From Oikopleura dioica (lineage: Eukaryota > Chordata > Appendicularia > Copelata > Oikopleuridae), in the NCBI GenBank assembly GCA_907165135.1, contig OU015568.1, forward strand, positions 5,836,501 to 5,900,500: a stretch of DNA of 64,000 bases. Reading direction: 5' to 3'. The position numbers and the translations under genes were made by a program. The notes below the pieces were generated by a model. That model worked only from the letters and a program-made list of their open reading frames with translations. It was not told the origin of the DNA and searched no databases. Positions 1 through 11,500 of the stretch are shown piece by piece (position 1 is the stretch's first letter; each line of letters opens with the position of its first letter).

Positions 1-129
1 GCGGGTAAGAAAGCCTTTCAATGAAATGAAATATCAGAACAAGTTCAAGAGAAATCTTGAAAGCGCAGAAAATCTGACAGCTTTTCAGTAATAGCAGAAC
101 TATCTTAAGAATATACCTTTTCAATGTAG

Positions 130-923
130 AGAAAAGATCATCTTCAGCGACATCAACAGCGACTTCAACAACGACCACCACAACATCAGCTCCCTCGACG
201 ACAACTTCAACACCCACAACAACGACGACAACTGATCCGTGCGAGTGTAACCGAGTCGTACCAAACATGCTGACTGAGAAGGCCCTCTGGAAATGGAAAA
301 TGATGAAGCCATATTTCACGGTAACTTGCTTGTAGTAAATAATGAGGCTAAGAAGATCATTATTCAGACAAACACCGCTTCATCGTTCACCGTTTCTACC
401 AGTCGTGCAGCCGGACTGAATGACTATCAGGGATACTTGATCTTTTCCCGAAAGACCTGCAAGCAGCTTGTTCTGGACATGTTCCGAGGAGCAAATCCGC
501 AGCATGCTTTCAGCTTCGAAATCATCGACAAGAGAGCTCCAAAGACCAACCATGCCATGCCAAACTACAAAGCTTTTAACGCGACTTACTATCAGGATTA
601 TCCAAAGGAGCAGAAAGATCATCGATCCATCACCATGGGATTCAAGTAAAACCCTACCTCCTCGTCTCCTTCATTTCAATTCTAGTGTCCACAAAACCCA
701 GCCAGATATCACCGGAAACCTGAAGAAAGACGCGTACGTTCTCCAACTCAACTACCCCAACGGCCTGCCCAATACGGTCACCTGGAACGATCTCTACAAC
801 TGTGTCAATTATGCTCGACCAGTAACCATTCCAATGGGCCAAAATGAAATCGCCCAGTTCGGTGTTGATCCCACTTGCGACTACACAGCTTGTGTTGGCA
901 AAAATATCATGGTTGGCTTCTGA
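130..923 (+). CDS. 3' part of an unrecognised Ser/Thr-rich (mucin-like) secreted-type gene
   Basis: The 5' part (about 130-280) reads as a Thr/Ser/Pro-rich linker ending in DPCECNRVVPNML. The next stretch (about 283-645) is a globular segment in a different frame, and a short exon at 686-923 ends in a TGA. The 40-base intron at 646-685 is GT-AG and keeps frame. A polyadenylation signal AATAAA lies at 1005-1010. The Thr-rich part and the globular part differ by one base of frame around 270-290 with no plausible intron between them, so this copy is either frameshifted or carries an indel error. I do not recognise the family; the low-complexity linker suggests an extracellular protein. The 5' end was not found. 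Confidence 0.5.
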
Positions 924-1219
924 AAGGAAAAGAACTACCATAAGCTCTGCAGAAATGCCGATTCGATACTTCTCCCTTACATGTGTTTCATCCTTATTTG
1001 TCGAATAAAAATCCAAAAAACGCAGGAAATCTTGCGCTATTTTCAATTATCAGAATAACACTGTCTTAGTTTCCATAGAATATACTGAATAGAAAACCAG
1101 TTACAAGACTAATAGAAAGGCGAAATATTGAAGATGGCGAGAAATTCGACGGGCAGGAAGAGAAGAAATTCTAGAGCAAGATCGAATTTGTTCAGAAGAT
1201 TATAAAACTACCTGGAAGA
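924..1219. other. Intergenic spacer between convergent genes
   Basis: Holds the 3' flank and AATAAA of the plus-strand gene and the 3' flank of the minus-strand MEA1-like gene. No other feature seen. Confidence 0.5.
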
Positions 1220-1885
1220 TCAACTTGTGTTCCTTCCATGCTGTTTCTGTTTGTTATTCCGTATCGTTTCGTCCTTTGCCGCGATCGTTTCTCTCACCGC
1301 TGCTACAAAATCCTCATCAGTCATCTTATTTCCCCAGTCTGGAAGAGCCAGAGAAGGGAGTTTGATCTTTGACATGACGTTTTTCACTGCATCGACGTCG
1401 ACTTTCTCTGATGGATCTTTCGATCGAAGGGAGGATTCGTTTTCGCTGTTTTCTTCGTTTTCAGAGTCGGAGGAATTCTCACCGTTATTTGGATCTATAT
1501 ATAACATTGAGTATAGTCGGACTTTTCTTATTCCAAAAGATTCATTTTATGATTGCTAAAAGTCAATTGAAAATATGGAGCAGTGAAAGGTAAGTGATTT
1601 TCATTTGAATAAGAATGAGAAAACGAGAGATTATGCCCCTTTTTATGCCAAATTTCGAGCACCTGCTTAGGCAGGGTGCTTCGATTCTTATCTTATCAAT
1701 CGAACCAAAATCAAAAAAGTAAAGGTACCTGATGGCAGAAGCGCATAACCATCTGGCGCTTGAATCTCGTCATCTGAGTCTTCTGAATCGTCGTCCGAAA
1801 AATCGTCGTTTTCTTGCTCAAAAATCAAGTCTGGAGGCGTCAGTGGTCGTCTATTCGTTTCTTCTGGGTTATTTGCAAGTCCCAT
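1220..1885 (-). CDS. MEA1: MEA1-like protein, two exons
   Basis: Exon 1 (1885-1729) starts MGLANNPEETNRR and is rich in Asp/Ser/Glu, ending in DGYALLPS. A 207-base GT-AG intron (1728-1522) is followed by exon 2 (1521-1220). The C-terminal part contains VDAVKNVMSKIKLPSLALP, then a Trp and a DEDFVAAV helix. This matches the order of features in vertebrate male-enhanced antigen 1: an acidic N-terminus, a GY..LP patch, then a helix with a PxWA/SDxxWEDVV-type end. Phase 1 is kept across the intron. Function in the family is poorly defined. The identification rests on recognising the C-terminal block by eye, not on a search. Confidence 0.6.
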
Positions 1886-1965
1886 TTTTTGATATTTCTT
1901 CAATTGGATTGATTGAGAATTGTATTTCGTAATTTTGAAGGTTTTATTGTGATTTTGCCTCCACC

Positions 1966-2114
1966 ACGTGTGTAGAAAACCTGAGACAGGGTCTACAAGG
2001 TCTTCTATAAAAAGCCGCATACAAAGCGGCTTCGCAAGATAACCTTTTACCATCAATTTTCGAATAGAACCGAAACCTGACCCTGACTCAGGTTTTCAAG
2101 ACAGGTTGCGGAGC
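1966..2114. mobile_element. MITE, family M1 (CCTGAGTCAGGG palindrome)
   Basis: Inverted ends read TGTGTAGAAAACCTGAGACA and, in reverse, the same motif near 2085-2112. The core contains a small AAGCCGC/GCGGCTT palindrome. Same family as the other M1 copies in the window. Confidence 0.7.
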
Positions 2115-2235
2115 CAAATCTGTGATAAAATAATATTTTTTGACTAAAAGAAGTAGCGTAAATTCAACAAAGAAGAAAAATGAAGGTGTAAAAAGGTAAA
2201 ATAGGGATAGAAAAACAGTGATCGAATAATTAGTT

Positions 2236-3955
2236 CTATCGTTTTGGACCATTGAAGAATTGCTCTGAGAACATTCTTCGAATTTGCTCCAAATAAAATT
2301 GTTGCGTGAGTAGGATTTGATTCGGATTGACTCCGTTTGATAAGTTCTGGTGTTGGGGAAGTTGTGATAAGAAGGGAGGATGGAAACGGTTCGATCCAGA
2401 CACTGATTGAAATGATGAAGAATTCGGTTGTGAAGAAAAGTGGCCTACTTGAGGTGAAATCGACTGTAGCTGCGGAAAAGGGTTGAAAGGAACGCGATTC
2501 TGATAAGCTAGATTTTGATAAGAAGAAAAGTGAGGATAAGACAGAAGATTGAGCGATTCTAGCGCTGATTCCGCGGCATTTTGATTCCTTCTTGCTTCAA
2601 ATTCTTCTCTCGCGATGCCAGAGGGATGGTTTTGTGCAATTTGCGATGAGGGGGCGAAAGGTGGAAGCCTTCGAATCGCTGCGGCGCCCGGAGATTGCGA
2701 GCTGGGCGGAGTTTTCTTGGGGGAGTCTCGGGGCTTTGCGGGACGACGCTGCTGGGAGCTGTTGATTCGCTCGGCAAGGGCTGAGTTGGTCTGGAGAAAG
2801 TTTGAAAGCAAGCGTTGAAAATAAAAAAAAAAGAAAAATCGCGATTTGAAATCCGAAAAGCTTTGATCCTTTCCAAACCTTCCTGATTCAACAAATCAAT
2901 CTCGTTCTTTCGAAACTCTTCTCCAAGCCGTCGAAGTCGAGGATCAGCGGAAACGAAACAATCTCGATTCGGGTAGTGCCCTTCCCTAGAATGGTCGATT
3001 ATGATCGGGCGAAAAGGCGGAGTTCCTTCTGAGATGGGCCGGTCTAGAATTCCGACTCAGAAAGTGCTCCGCTCAGTCGCCCCTTCATTTTTAGGAAATT
3101 TTCTCTGAAAAGAAGCTCTTGATTTCTCAATTCTGTCCCTTTTGAAATTGAAGGAAAATTTTAACGTAAAAATGAAGAGTTCACTTTTCAAGTTCATCTG
3201 TTTCTTTCTATTTGTCTTTTTATTATATAATTTCATTGTAAGCTCGTTTTTGTTTGTTCTAAAAACGCAACTTACCGGAGATGTTGCTGCATGAGATTGC
3301 CGTCCTTGCACTTGAAATCGCACATTTGGCAGAGGTGAAATCCTCGCTTATCTTTTCGTGAAAGCGTCGGAGTGGCGAGTTGATCGTCGTCGGCAACTTC
3401 GAAACATTCTTTTTTGTCCGCGTGTTGTTTCATTTTGAAAGCGCTCGGGAAGGGAAACTAAAAGAAAGGAGCGAAATTTCGGGAAGTTCGGGAAAATGAA
3501 GATTTTGGGAAATCCTGTGTTTTTTGAAAAGGAAACTTTACCTTGCAAGTTGGGCAATCGTAGCTTTTTCTTTCTATCTTCCGAAACCCGGGCAAATCCG
3601 CTGGCGGATCATGAGAAAGCATCATGTGCTCAATCAAATCCGCGAAAGTTGTGAAAATGACGAAGCTGCACTTTTTGCAAGGAAACGAAACAGGAGCTGT
3701 AGGATCTTCAGGCAAGTCATTCGTCTTTCTCGGGCTCCGACGAAGCTCAATCGTCGTTTTGTCGAGTTTCTCGAGACCGCTCTGGAGGCGCTCGAGGGCC
3801 GATTCGGACGAGAGCGTTCGAGCAGAGTTTTTTTCAGAATCGTAACTATTAATCAAATTAACTATTTAAAATTATTTTAAGACCTTTTTTCTAGAAAAAT
3901 TTTACCTCGCTTGGCGCGTTCTCGTCTTTTCTGACGATTCTTTCTCTTCGCTCAT
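2236..3955 (-). CDS. C2H2 zinc-finger protein, five exons
   Basis: Exons on the minus strand: 3955-3906, 3845-3542, 3457-3276, 2985-2841 and 2790-2236. Exon 1 begins MSEEKESSEK. Fingers visible in order: CKKCSFVIFTTFADLIEH (C2H2-like, ending HMMLSHD); YDCPTCK completed after intron 2 with MKQHADKKEC (C2HC type); CQMCDFKCKDGNLMQQHL, completed across intron 3 by a second His. The C-terminal exon is a long Pro/Ser/Gln-rich tail ending FFNGPKR, of the kind seen in transcription-factor activation regions. Introns 1-3 are GT-AG (intron 3 is 290 bases). Intron 4 (2840-2791, 50 bases) is GA-AG and is the only way I found to keep the frame open. A nuclear regulatory role is likely from the fingers; the DNA target is unknown. 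Confidence 0.7.
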
Positions 3956-4210
3956 GATTTATTTTTGAATAATCGCTTTTCCCTTTTTTCCGAAATAATG
4001 ATTTTCTCTGAAAGGAGAAAAAAATAACATGGATCGGTCCGAAGCGCTGCGCCCAATCGACGCGCTTTCCCACGCATTTTTTAATATGTCTTGCAAAACT
4101 ATCCAAAAAATTAGGGGCCCCTTGCTCATCCTCGACTTGTTGCAGGTGTGCCTTTGTTCGTCTTTTTCTTTCCTGCGTGTGTTGCCTCCTTGCTCCAGCC
4201 AAGGGTCTTC

Positions 4211-4363
4211 GCTCGGCAACCTGTGTAGAAAACCTGAGTCAGGGTCTGAAAGATCATTAATGAAAAGCCGTTTAGCGGCTTTCAAATAAAAAAGCCGCAG
4301 AGAGCGTTTTCATGAATGATTTTTCAGACCCTGACTCAGGTTTTCAACACAGGTTGACGGGCC
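4211..4363. mobile_element. MITE, family M1
   Basis: Ends GGCAACCTGTGTAGAAAACC and its inverse at 4325-4357, with a nested AAAGCCG..GCGGCTTT palindrome in the centre. Confidence 0.8.
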
Positions 4364-5342
4364 TAGACCAAAAGGTGAACAAGGTAACACATGCAGGAAG
4401 TTAGACGATGAACAAAGCTCCTTTTCTTCATTTTGAAAGGAGAATTTTTCTCCGTAATTTCGAAAAAAGCCCGCGTTCGAAATTTGCTCCCGGTAATTTC
4501 CAAAAACTAGACACACGTCTATCGCTTCTTACGCAATATCCATCCTAGAAATCCTTTTCGATTGAAACCACCAAAGGAAGAATGAACGATCAAGGACTAG
4601 AAAGGACCCTTTGAATTCCTAAGAGATTAGGAGCTTTTCAGAGTCAGAAAAGTGATTGATTTGCTGAGGTCTTTCTTTTTTATTGTTCTGGCGTGAACTT
4701 AGCCAGACGTTTTTAGGTCACGTAGCCTGAGTTTTCATTTTTTTTGGGGCGATTGAGGGGGGTTTTGGTCGATTCTGAGGGGCAACAAGGGGTCAGGAGC
4801 GAGAAGGAGAGGAGAAGAAGGGTCAGCGATGACCAGAATTACGAAAGAATGAGATTAAGGGTGTCTGAAAAGTGCCCGCGTCGGCGAACGTGCCTCCCGG
4901 GTACGGCCAAGCACGTGAGAAATGAACTTTCAGCGGCGCTGGTCAAACAGAATAGAAATCCTTCACATAGAGAAGTTCACAGCAGAGAGTCCTACCAGGG
5001 GTGATTGCTCCCCTACCCCGCCAAGTTTCAGAGAAAAAAATCAAAGAAGAAAAAAAGTATCTGCCCCAAATTCACCTTGGTATCAAGAACTGTGAAGAGA
5101 AAATATTAATGAACTTGGTTAAAACTTACAGTGATTGATTCAAGGTTCATTTGTGGCAGGTTTTAAATCGACAGCTGACTGATTTCGATTTTGAACTGAA
5201 ATAGAAGGAGAGAGAACATGTGCCGAAGCGTTCAATCATGACATTTTTTTCCGCCAATAGATTAAATATTTATTTTTTTCGAATTTAAGCTAGGGCTTTT
5301 CAAAACTCTCATTTACTAGATAGAGAATTTGGTCGAAAGCTA
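4364..5342. other. Non-coding stretch with a GC-rich hairpin patch
   Basis: No convincing coding sequence. The section 4850-5030 is richer in G and C than its surroundings. It contains AGGGGTGATTGCTCCCCT, which can fold as a hairpin. I could not match it to a known RNA family. Confidence 0.35.
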
Positions 5343-5456
5343 GGCCGGGAACCTGTGTAGAAAACCTGAGTCAGGGTTACGAAAGAGCCAAAGCGAATTT
5401 TCATTTTCGCTTATTCAGGACCCTGACTCAGGTTTTCCACACAGGTTTCTGAGCCC
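5343..5456. mobile_element. MITE, family M1 (114 bp)
   Basis: Short, well preserved copy: AACCTGTGTAGAAAACCTGA at the left end and its near-perfect inverse at the right end, with a loop of about 40 bases. Confidence 0.8.
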
Positions 5457-6125
5457 AGGTTGAAGTTAGACTTGAACTTTTAGCTCTTTTTCTTGGTTCA
5501 TTCAAGATAATTTTCTAGAACTTAAAGTTAAAAATATTTTTAAAAATTATTTAAAATTATTAAAAATATTTTAAAATTAATTATAATAATTCAAAATATT
5601 TTTAAAATTATTTAAAAAAATTAAAAATATTTTTAAGATTTTTAAAAATATTTTTAATTTTAGAGCTTTTTTTACTGAAAATCAAAGTAATCAAAGTTCA
5701 TCTTCAATTTTAGTTGAGAAGTCTTGACCGAGCAATAATCTGTTAAGCACGTGTCATTTGAACTCTGAAATAGATAGTTATCGCGCTGGCCCGGCTGTAA
5801 CGATTTCAACTCGAGCAACGATTTTTTCTTTTTATTTTCTCTCCGGCGGAAAAAGTTAAAAACACGCACTTTTCTCAGTTCAAAGTTTTGTCACAACGCA
5901 AAAGCCCAATTTTCCGAAAAACGAAAAAAAGCAAAAATTGCGAAGAAAAAAGAGAAACGATTTTCAAGAGAATTCGGAACTTGAATAAGGTCACCTTGGT
6001 ATCAAAATTTGCGCTGTGAAATAAAGATACAGGCAATTTTTGATACAGGGTAACATGAAACAAGTTACAGTCGACGAAATGCATCACAGAGAGTCCTGAC
6101 TCAGAAACCTCTGACTCAGGACTCC
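5457..6125. other. AT-rich spacer
   Basis: Contains a degenerate TTTTTAAAATTATTTAAAA-type repeat at about 5510-5660. No gene or RNA recognised in the remainder. Confidence 0.5.
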
Positions 6126-6235
6126 TGAGCTCGGCAACCTGTGCAGGAAACCTGAGTCAGGGTCTGAAAAAGCGGCTTTTTTCATTTTAGCTATTTCAGA
6201 CCCTGACTCAGGTTTTTTACTCAGGTTGTCGAGGC
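6126..6235. mobile_element. MITE, family M1
   Basis: Inverted ends around GGCAACCTGTGCAGGAAACC and CCTGACTCAGG, loop with a GCGGCTTTT piece. Confidence 0.8.
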
Positions 6236-6435
6236 CATAAAAATTTATGCTCTTTTCCAGAAAAGCGCTAGAAATCGTGTCATCGATGCAATTTTCCTTA
6301 AAAAATATGCAAAGTAAATATTCTTTGACAGCTTTTTTGAACGCTCTTATGCCACATTTTTGACAGAAATCCGGAATCAGATAAATAACCAACTCGATTT
6401 TTTCCGGAAATTATCTCATGCCCGCTGGCGCTTTT

Positions 6436-7641
6436 TTATTTTTGGATAGCAGAGAGAATAACGGAAGTGAAATCTTCGTAAAATTTCTCGACAGTTTCTG
6501 GCAACTCGTTCATCAGCGAATGATACGCTCCTTCGTAAGTAAACAGCTTGGATCCAGGAATCCGGTCATGAAGGAAGTAGGAAGACTCAGGGTTGATTAC
6601 TTGATCCTTTTCGCCGACAAAAATTGCAATCGGAATCTCAAGATTTTCCGGCAAGACCTCCGAATTCATCCATTCTTGTATTTTTGCCTGCGCATCGAGG
6701 GTTTTGATAGCCATATCGGCGTTATATCCGCCTTGGTCGCCATCTGGGCTAGGAAACCTGAGTAGAAAACCTGACTCGGGCTTTGAAGAGCCTTTATAAA
6801 AAGCAGTGGCTTCAGAAGTTTTCCATTTCAATTTATTTTTTAATATTGCGGCATTTTATTGGGGCTCTTCAGAACCTGACTCAAGTTTTCTACTCAGGTT
6901 GCCGAGCCCAGATGGCCATATTTTTCAAGATCAAGTTCCATTTGTTCGAGGTGCTCCTTGTTATTTTTGTAAAATCGCTCTTTTTCGATTTTTTTACCTT
7001 ATTTCTCGTGAGTAAATCGTGATTGATGTTCATTGGAGTCTTCATTTTAGGAAAACAACAATGAATAGCCCTTCCAAAAGCAATTAGCCATGAAGGTGCA
7101 GTTTTCCTATCCAACTTTATCGCCGGGGCAAGAAGAATAAACGAATCGACTTTCAGATCGTCATTTTTCATCGCAATCAGACCAAGTAGCGCACCAAGAC
7201 AAGAGCCGAGAAGAATAAATGGAAGGCCGGGATTTTCTTTCTTGGTAGCTTCGATTCGTGAGGAGAGATCGCTTGCCGCTTCGTCAAAGCTTCGTAGTTG
7301 ACAGCGATCGTGATGGGTGATTTCGAAGGGGCCGGATTTTCCGTGGGCGTAGTGATCATGGCTTTTTCAAGCTTTCTACTGTCTGCTTTGCGCATATTCA
7401 ACCTTGAAAGCTCGGGCCTGTAGACGACTCCCCCAAGACCTAGAATCTTCGGAATAAACTCTCTTCGATAACCATAGTCGTTCGCGAAATTTCCGTATCC
7501 ATGACTCAGATAAATTGCAAATTTCGGCTCCCCAACCGGCTCCCATTTATAAGTCTCTAGCTCGTAGCCGAACTCACTTTTAAATCTCCCGTTTTGCATT
7601 TTATTATTAAAAATGCCTACCATCATAAATTTTGAGGACAT
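6436..7641 (-). CDS. alpha/beta hydrolase, monoacylglycerol-lipase-like, broken by a MITE
   Basis: Read on the minus strand, exons are about 7641-7403, 7361-6998 and 6956-6436, the last interrupted by a MITE at 6741-6911. Both introns are GT-AG and 41 bases. Landmarks match the monoglyceride lipase group: HGYGN oxyanion loop, DHYAHGKSG, a nucleophile elbow read as GSCLG, the acid in GEKDQVI and the base in EGAYHSL. The elbow normally reads GxSxG, so Cys sits where the nucleophilic Ser is expected. The family hydrolyses acyl esters, often lipid. The MITE falls inside the coding exon after EKYG; without it the frame rejoins at DQGGYNADM. The gene is therefore probably inactive unless the insert is removed from the RNA. 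A 3' fragment of this gene is also found at 9066-9142 and a 5' fragment at 12838-13013. Confidence 0.75.
6741..6911. mobile_element. MITE, family M1, inside the hydrolase exon
   Basis: Ends CATCTGGGCT...AGCCCAGATG, then the family motifs AACCTGAGTAGAAAACC and CCTGACTC. It separates two parts of the hydrolase that would otherwise be contiguous in frame. A short duplicated ATGGC may be the target duplication. Confidence 0.8.
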
Positions 7642-7896
7642 AAACAGGAAGTGTTATATACATTGTTTCATAATCATGGTTTCGATTTCGAGAAAAAAAA
7701 TAAGCCGCGCTTTTTGCAGCTTTTTTGCAACATTTTCGATTCGAAAAAAGCCGAGAAGCCGCTTGCGGCTTCGAGCAAAATATTTTTAGCCGCACGACGC
7801 GCTGCTTTCTTACTCTTGCTTGTTCGAAGCCGCGAGCGGCTTTTCTTGTTTCGAAAATTTTGAAAACTGTATATTTTGAAATCAACAAGGAAGAAG

Positions 7897-8560
7897 AAAA
7901 TGGTCTAGACGCGGATATTTTCTAAATCAAGGTTCAGCTCAGTTTAAAAACTCAATCAGTCGGCGATGAGTTAAGTCTCCTCCGCGTTAATTATTGCGAC
8001 TCACAAAAACTCAGTCTTTTTAAACAAAGAGTGACAGGAGCAAAATTTTTGCATAACAATCGCTAATTCGCAAATCCGGTAAAAAGCGCTTGTTTTATCC
8101 GCTCTCTTGTCTGGTGTGAGAACGGAACAAAAATGTGGACGTCTGCTTTCAAATTTGAATAAGAGAGAGGTGCCCCATGCAAAATGCAATCTATTCTAAA
8201 TTCTAGCGTGAGCGATCAACTTCCGATTCGCGTCATCAGATCGGCCGCTTTTTGGCAGTGAAGGAATTTTAGAAAGACGCTTTTTTTCTTAAAAAATTTT
8301 CATTATTTTTCATAAATTTTATTTGATAAGGCTTTCGAAACTTATTAAATCTTCGAAAATGATATTTTTTATTTCAAAAATTTAATAAAAGGGCTTATAA
8401 TTGGTTCTTGAAAAATCCGAAAAATCTTGAAAAGTCAGCAAGGCAAAAAAAGAAGATCAAATAGAAAATGCAGCAATTCTGAATTCGCGTGAGAGGGCAA
8501 ATATCAAATACGCCTTTGCGTTCAGTCATTTTCCCTTCCAAACACGACCGAGCAATTTTT
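7897..8560. repeat. Locus-specific duplicated spacer, copy 1
   Basis: Begins near ATGGTCTAGACGCGGAT and contains AAATCAAGGTTCAGCTCAG. Closely similar sequence recurs at about 12619-12835 and 27175-27800, each time upstream of a coiled-coil/RING gene. This is the 5' spacer of a duplicated gene unit. Confidence 0.75.
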
Positions 8561-8591
8561 GTTAAGGGTGGGTTTTATACGAGAGTTTCTC

Positions 8592-11500
8592 ATGGCCTAC
8601 TGGGGCTCAAAGCAACCGACAGGGTCGCCGAATCAAACAAGTGGAAGTGATGAGGTTTTCAACAGGTAAATGAATGATGATGTCGAGAGCTTTTTCGATA
8701 GAATCTCCTTTTTTTCAGCCCTGTTTCTTCCCGAATGCAGCGTTTTGAAACAAAAAATGATTTGAATATTCCCGAAAGCCCGGGAAATTCTCCTGCAATG
8801 CCGAAAAAGCCAGCTGCTATTCCTCTCTGTGATTCCGTCTCGCCTCAAAAATCCCCACAGCAGGAGCATCAAGCAACTTCTGCTTCTGATGAGTCATCAA
8901 CTTCCACTGGACTGCCCCAAAAACAAAGAGCTTCGAGCTTGGGCTTGTCAGTAAAACCTAACTCAGAACCAAACGCGGCCAAAAAACAGCAATTCAAAAA
9001 ACTCGATTATATTTCTGGCGACGAAGAAGGCGAGCAAACGGGCAGTTCTCGATTTAAAAGGCAAGTCGATCCACTTCTGTATCTTTTTCTGCGCATCAAG
9101 CGTTTTGATAGCCATATCGGTGTTATATCCGCTTTGGTCGCGATGTGGGCTCGCCAACCTGAGTGGAAAACCTGAGTCATGCTTTGACGAGCCTAAATGA
9201 AAAGCAGAGGCTTCTTAAAATTTCTATTTCAATCTATTTTCAATATTGGCGAAGCCGCTCCGCGGCTTATTTTTAAGAAGCCGCTGGGCGGCCTTTCATT
9301 CTGGCTCTTCAGAACCTGACTCAGGTTTTTCACACAGGTTGGCGAGCCCAGATGGCCATATTTTTCAAGGATATATGATTCGTAAATTATGATCTTCGGG
9401 ATTGAAAAGGACTTGTTTACTCATAATAAAGGGGAGGTGTCTAGAGCCGACAAAAAATCCTATAAAAATTTTTATAATGCTTGTAAGCGGTAAATTATAT
9501 TTCTATGACGATAAACGCAAACAAGTCATTCTTCTTTACGTTTAGCAATTTCAAGAGATTTTTATTTTTATATTTTAACCATTTTTAGAAGAATGGAGCG
9601 CTCTTTGCAAAAGTTATCAAAAAAAAATATGAAAAAAAATTATCATCAATCATCAATGATTCATTATTTTTGACAAGGTTTATTATTTATTTGATAATTC
9701 CATGAAAGAAGAACGGAAGGTTTGGGTCAATCGAAAATGCTTCCTTTGAAAACGACCGCGGAGTCACGAAAGCTGTCGACACGGAAAGTGGTGCGTCCGT
9801 TATAATCAAGTGGATCACGGCTAAGGGGCCAAAGTACATCAAAGCAGCTGAAGAAGAGGCCCAAAAACTGCGAGATTTGAGCGCGCAGTGCCAGTTTATC
9901 GTCAAATTTATCGACTTTTTGCCAAAAGTGCGGCCAGACTGGTGGGAGTGGAGTATTTTGTCCTTCATCGTCATGGAGTTCTGCCCTGGTGGTTCTTTGA
10001 AAGACTGGGTTGATGCAAGAAAGGCGCAAGGTCGGAGAACTACTGTCAAAGAAGCGACTGTAATCGGGACGCAAATTGCTTTGGCGCTGAGTTTTTGCCA
10101 TTCTCGAAAAATCGCACACTTGGATGTCAAACCAGCAAATGTGATGATGATGAGCGACGGCTATACTGTAAGAACGATCTTAAGCAGAGTTGCAAATTTG
10201 GCTATATTTTCGTTGAACTGAGCTGAGCTGCCATGTGTGAGAAATTCTCTGAGCTGAGCTTAGCTAAGCTGACCTATTTCGGAGCTCACTGAGCCGAGCT
10301 GACCATTTTCAGAGGTCAATGAGCTGAGCTGAGCAGACCTTTTTAAGGTAGCTGAGCTGAGCTGAGCAAACCCTTATTTGAGCTGAGCTGAGTGAGATGG
10401 GTTGAGCTGTTTTTTACTGTATTTAAGTGGTGAAATTGTGTTAAAATTGTTCAGCTTAGCTGAGCTGAGCTGAATGATACTTGCCTGAGCTTAGCTGAGC
10501 TGAGCAGAACAGTTCATGTTCGAGAATAATTGAGCTGAGCAGACTTATTTTTTAAGGTAGTTGAGCTGAGCTGAGCAGACCCTAATTTGAGCTGTATGAG
10601 CTGGGTTAAGCTGTTTTATACTGTTTTTAAGTAGTGAAATTGTGTAGGAATTATTTAGCTGTGCTCAGCTTAGCAGATTAATTCATTTACGAAAATCAGT
10701 GAGCCAAGCTCAGCTCACTCAGCCAGCTCAGCTCACTAAGCTCACCAAATTTGCAACTCTTATCTTGAGAGCTTTATCTCAAAAACATTTAGATCAAACT
10801 AGGCGATTTCGGCATATCATCGCTTCTCGATACTGTCAGAGACACGATAACAACAAAAGGCCTGCAAGGAATCGTCGAACATACTCTTCTCTACATCACT
10901 CCAGGAAATTTTTAAATTACTAAACACTAGAAATAAGAGCAGAAAATGAGAATTTTGAAAGAATTTCTTAGAAACCGGGTCGATTCACAGTCGCCAAGAA
11001 TCGACGTTTGGGGATTCGGACTTGTTCTTCAAGAGATGATCACCCTCGAGCACGCGTTTGGTCGTCAAGAAGGACAGCCAGCTGATGAGATTAGAATTGG
11101 TAAAAATTAACACTTTTTATCCTTATCCAATTATTCTCTACAGTCGAGAACATGAAGTTTGGAAAACGAACTAATTTTTTTCAAATATTCGGAGAAACGG
11201 ACGAATTTGGGGAATTCGAAATTCTGATTCAAAAATGTCTTCATCCAACTAGAGAATTGCGCCCAAATAACATGATGATTGTGAAGAACGTAGAGATCTT
11301 CTCCGATTTTGTCCAACGGATCGAGCGAGGGGAGCTTCCAAGTGATATCATGGCAACTTCAGGGGAAATGATAGAAAAATTACGAGATGAAAATCGGCAG
11401 AAAGATCAACAAATTCAAGTTCTCGAGAACATTGTCAAAAATCAGATTCGCGAATTCGATCGTCTCAAAAAAGTACCTTTTTATATGAAATTTGAATAAT

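Noticed and set aside
4744-5004. 86-codon frame with Arg-rich product
   Set aside because: Composition follows from the GC-rich patch; no domain, no splice context.
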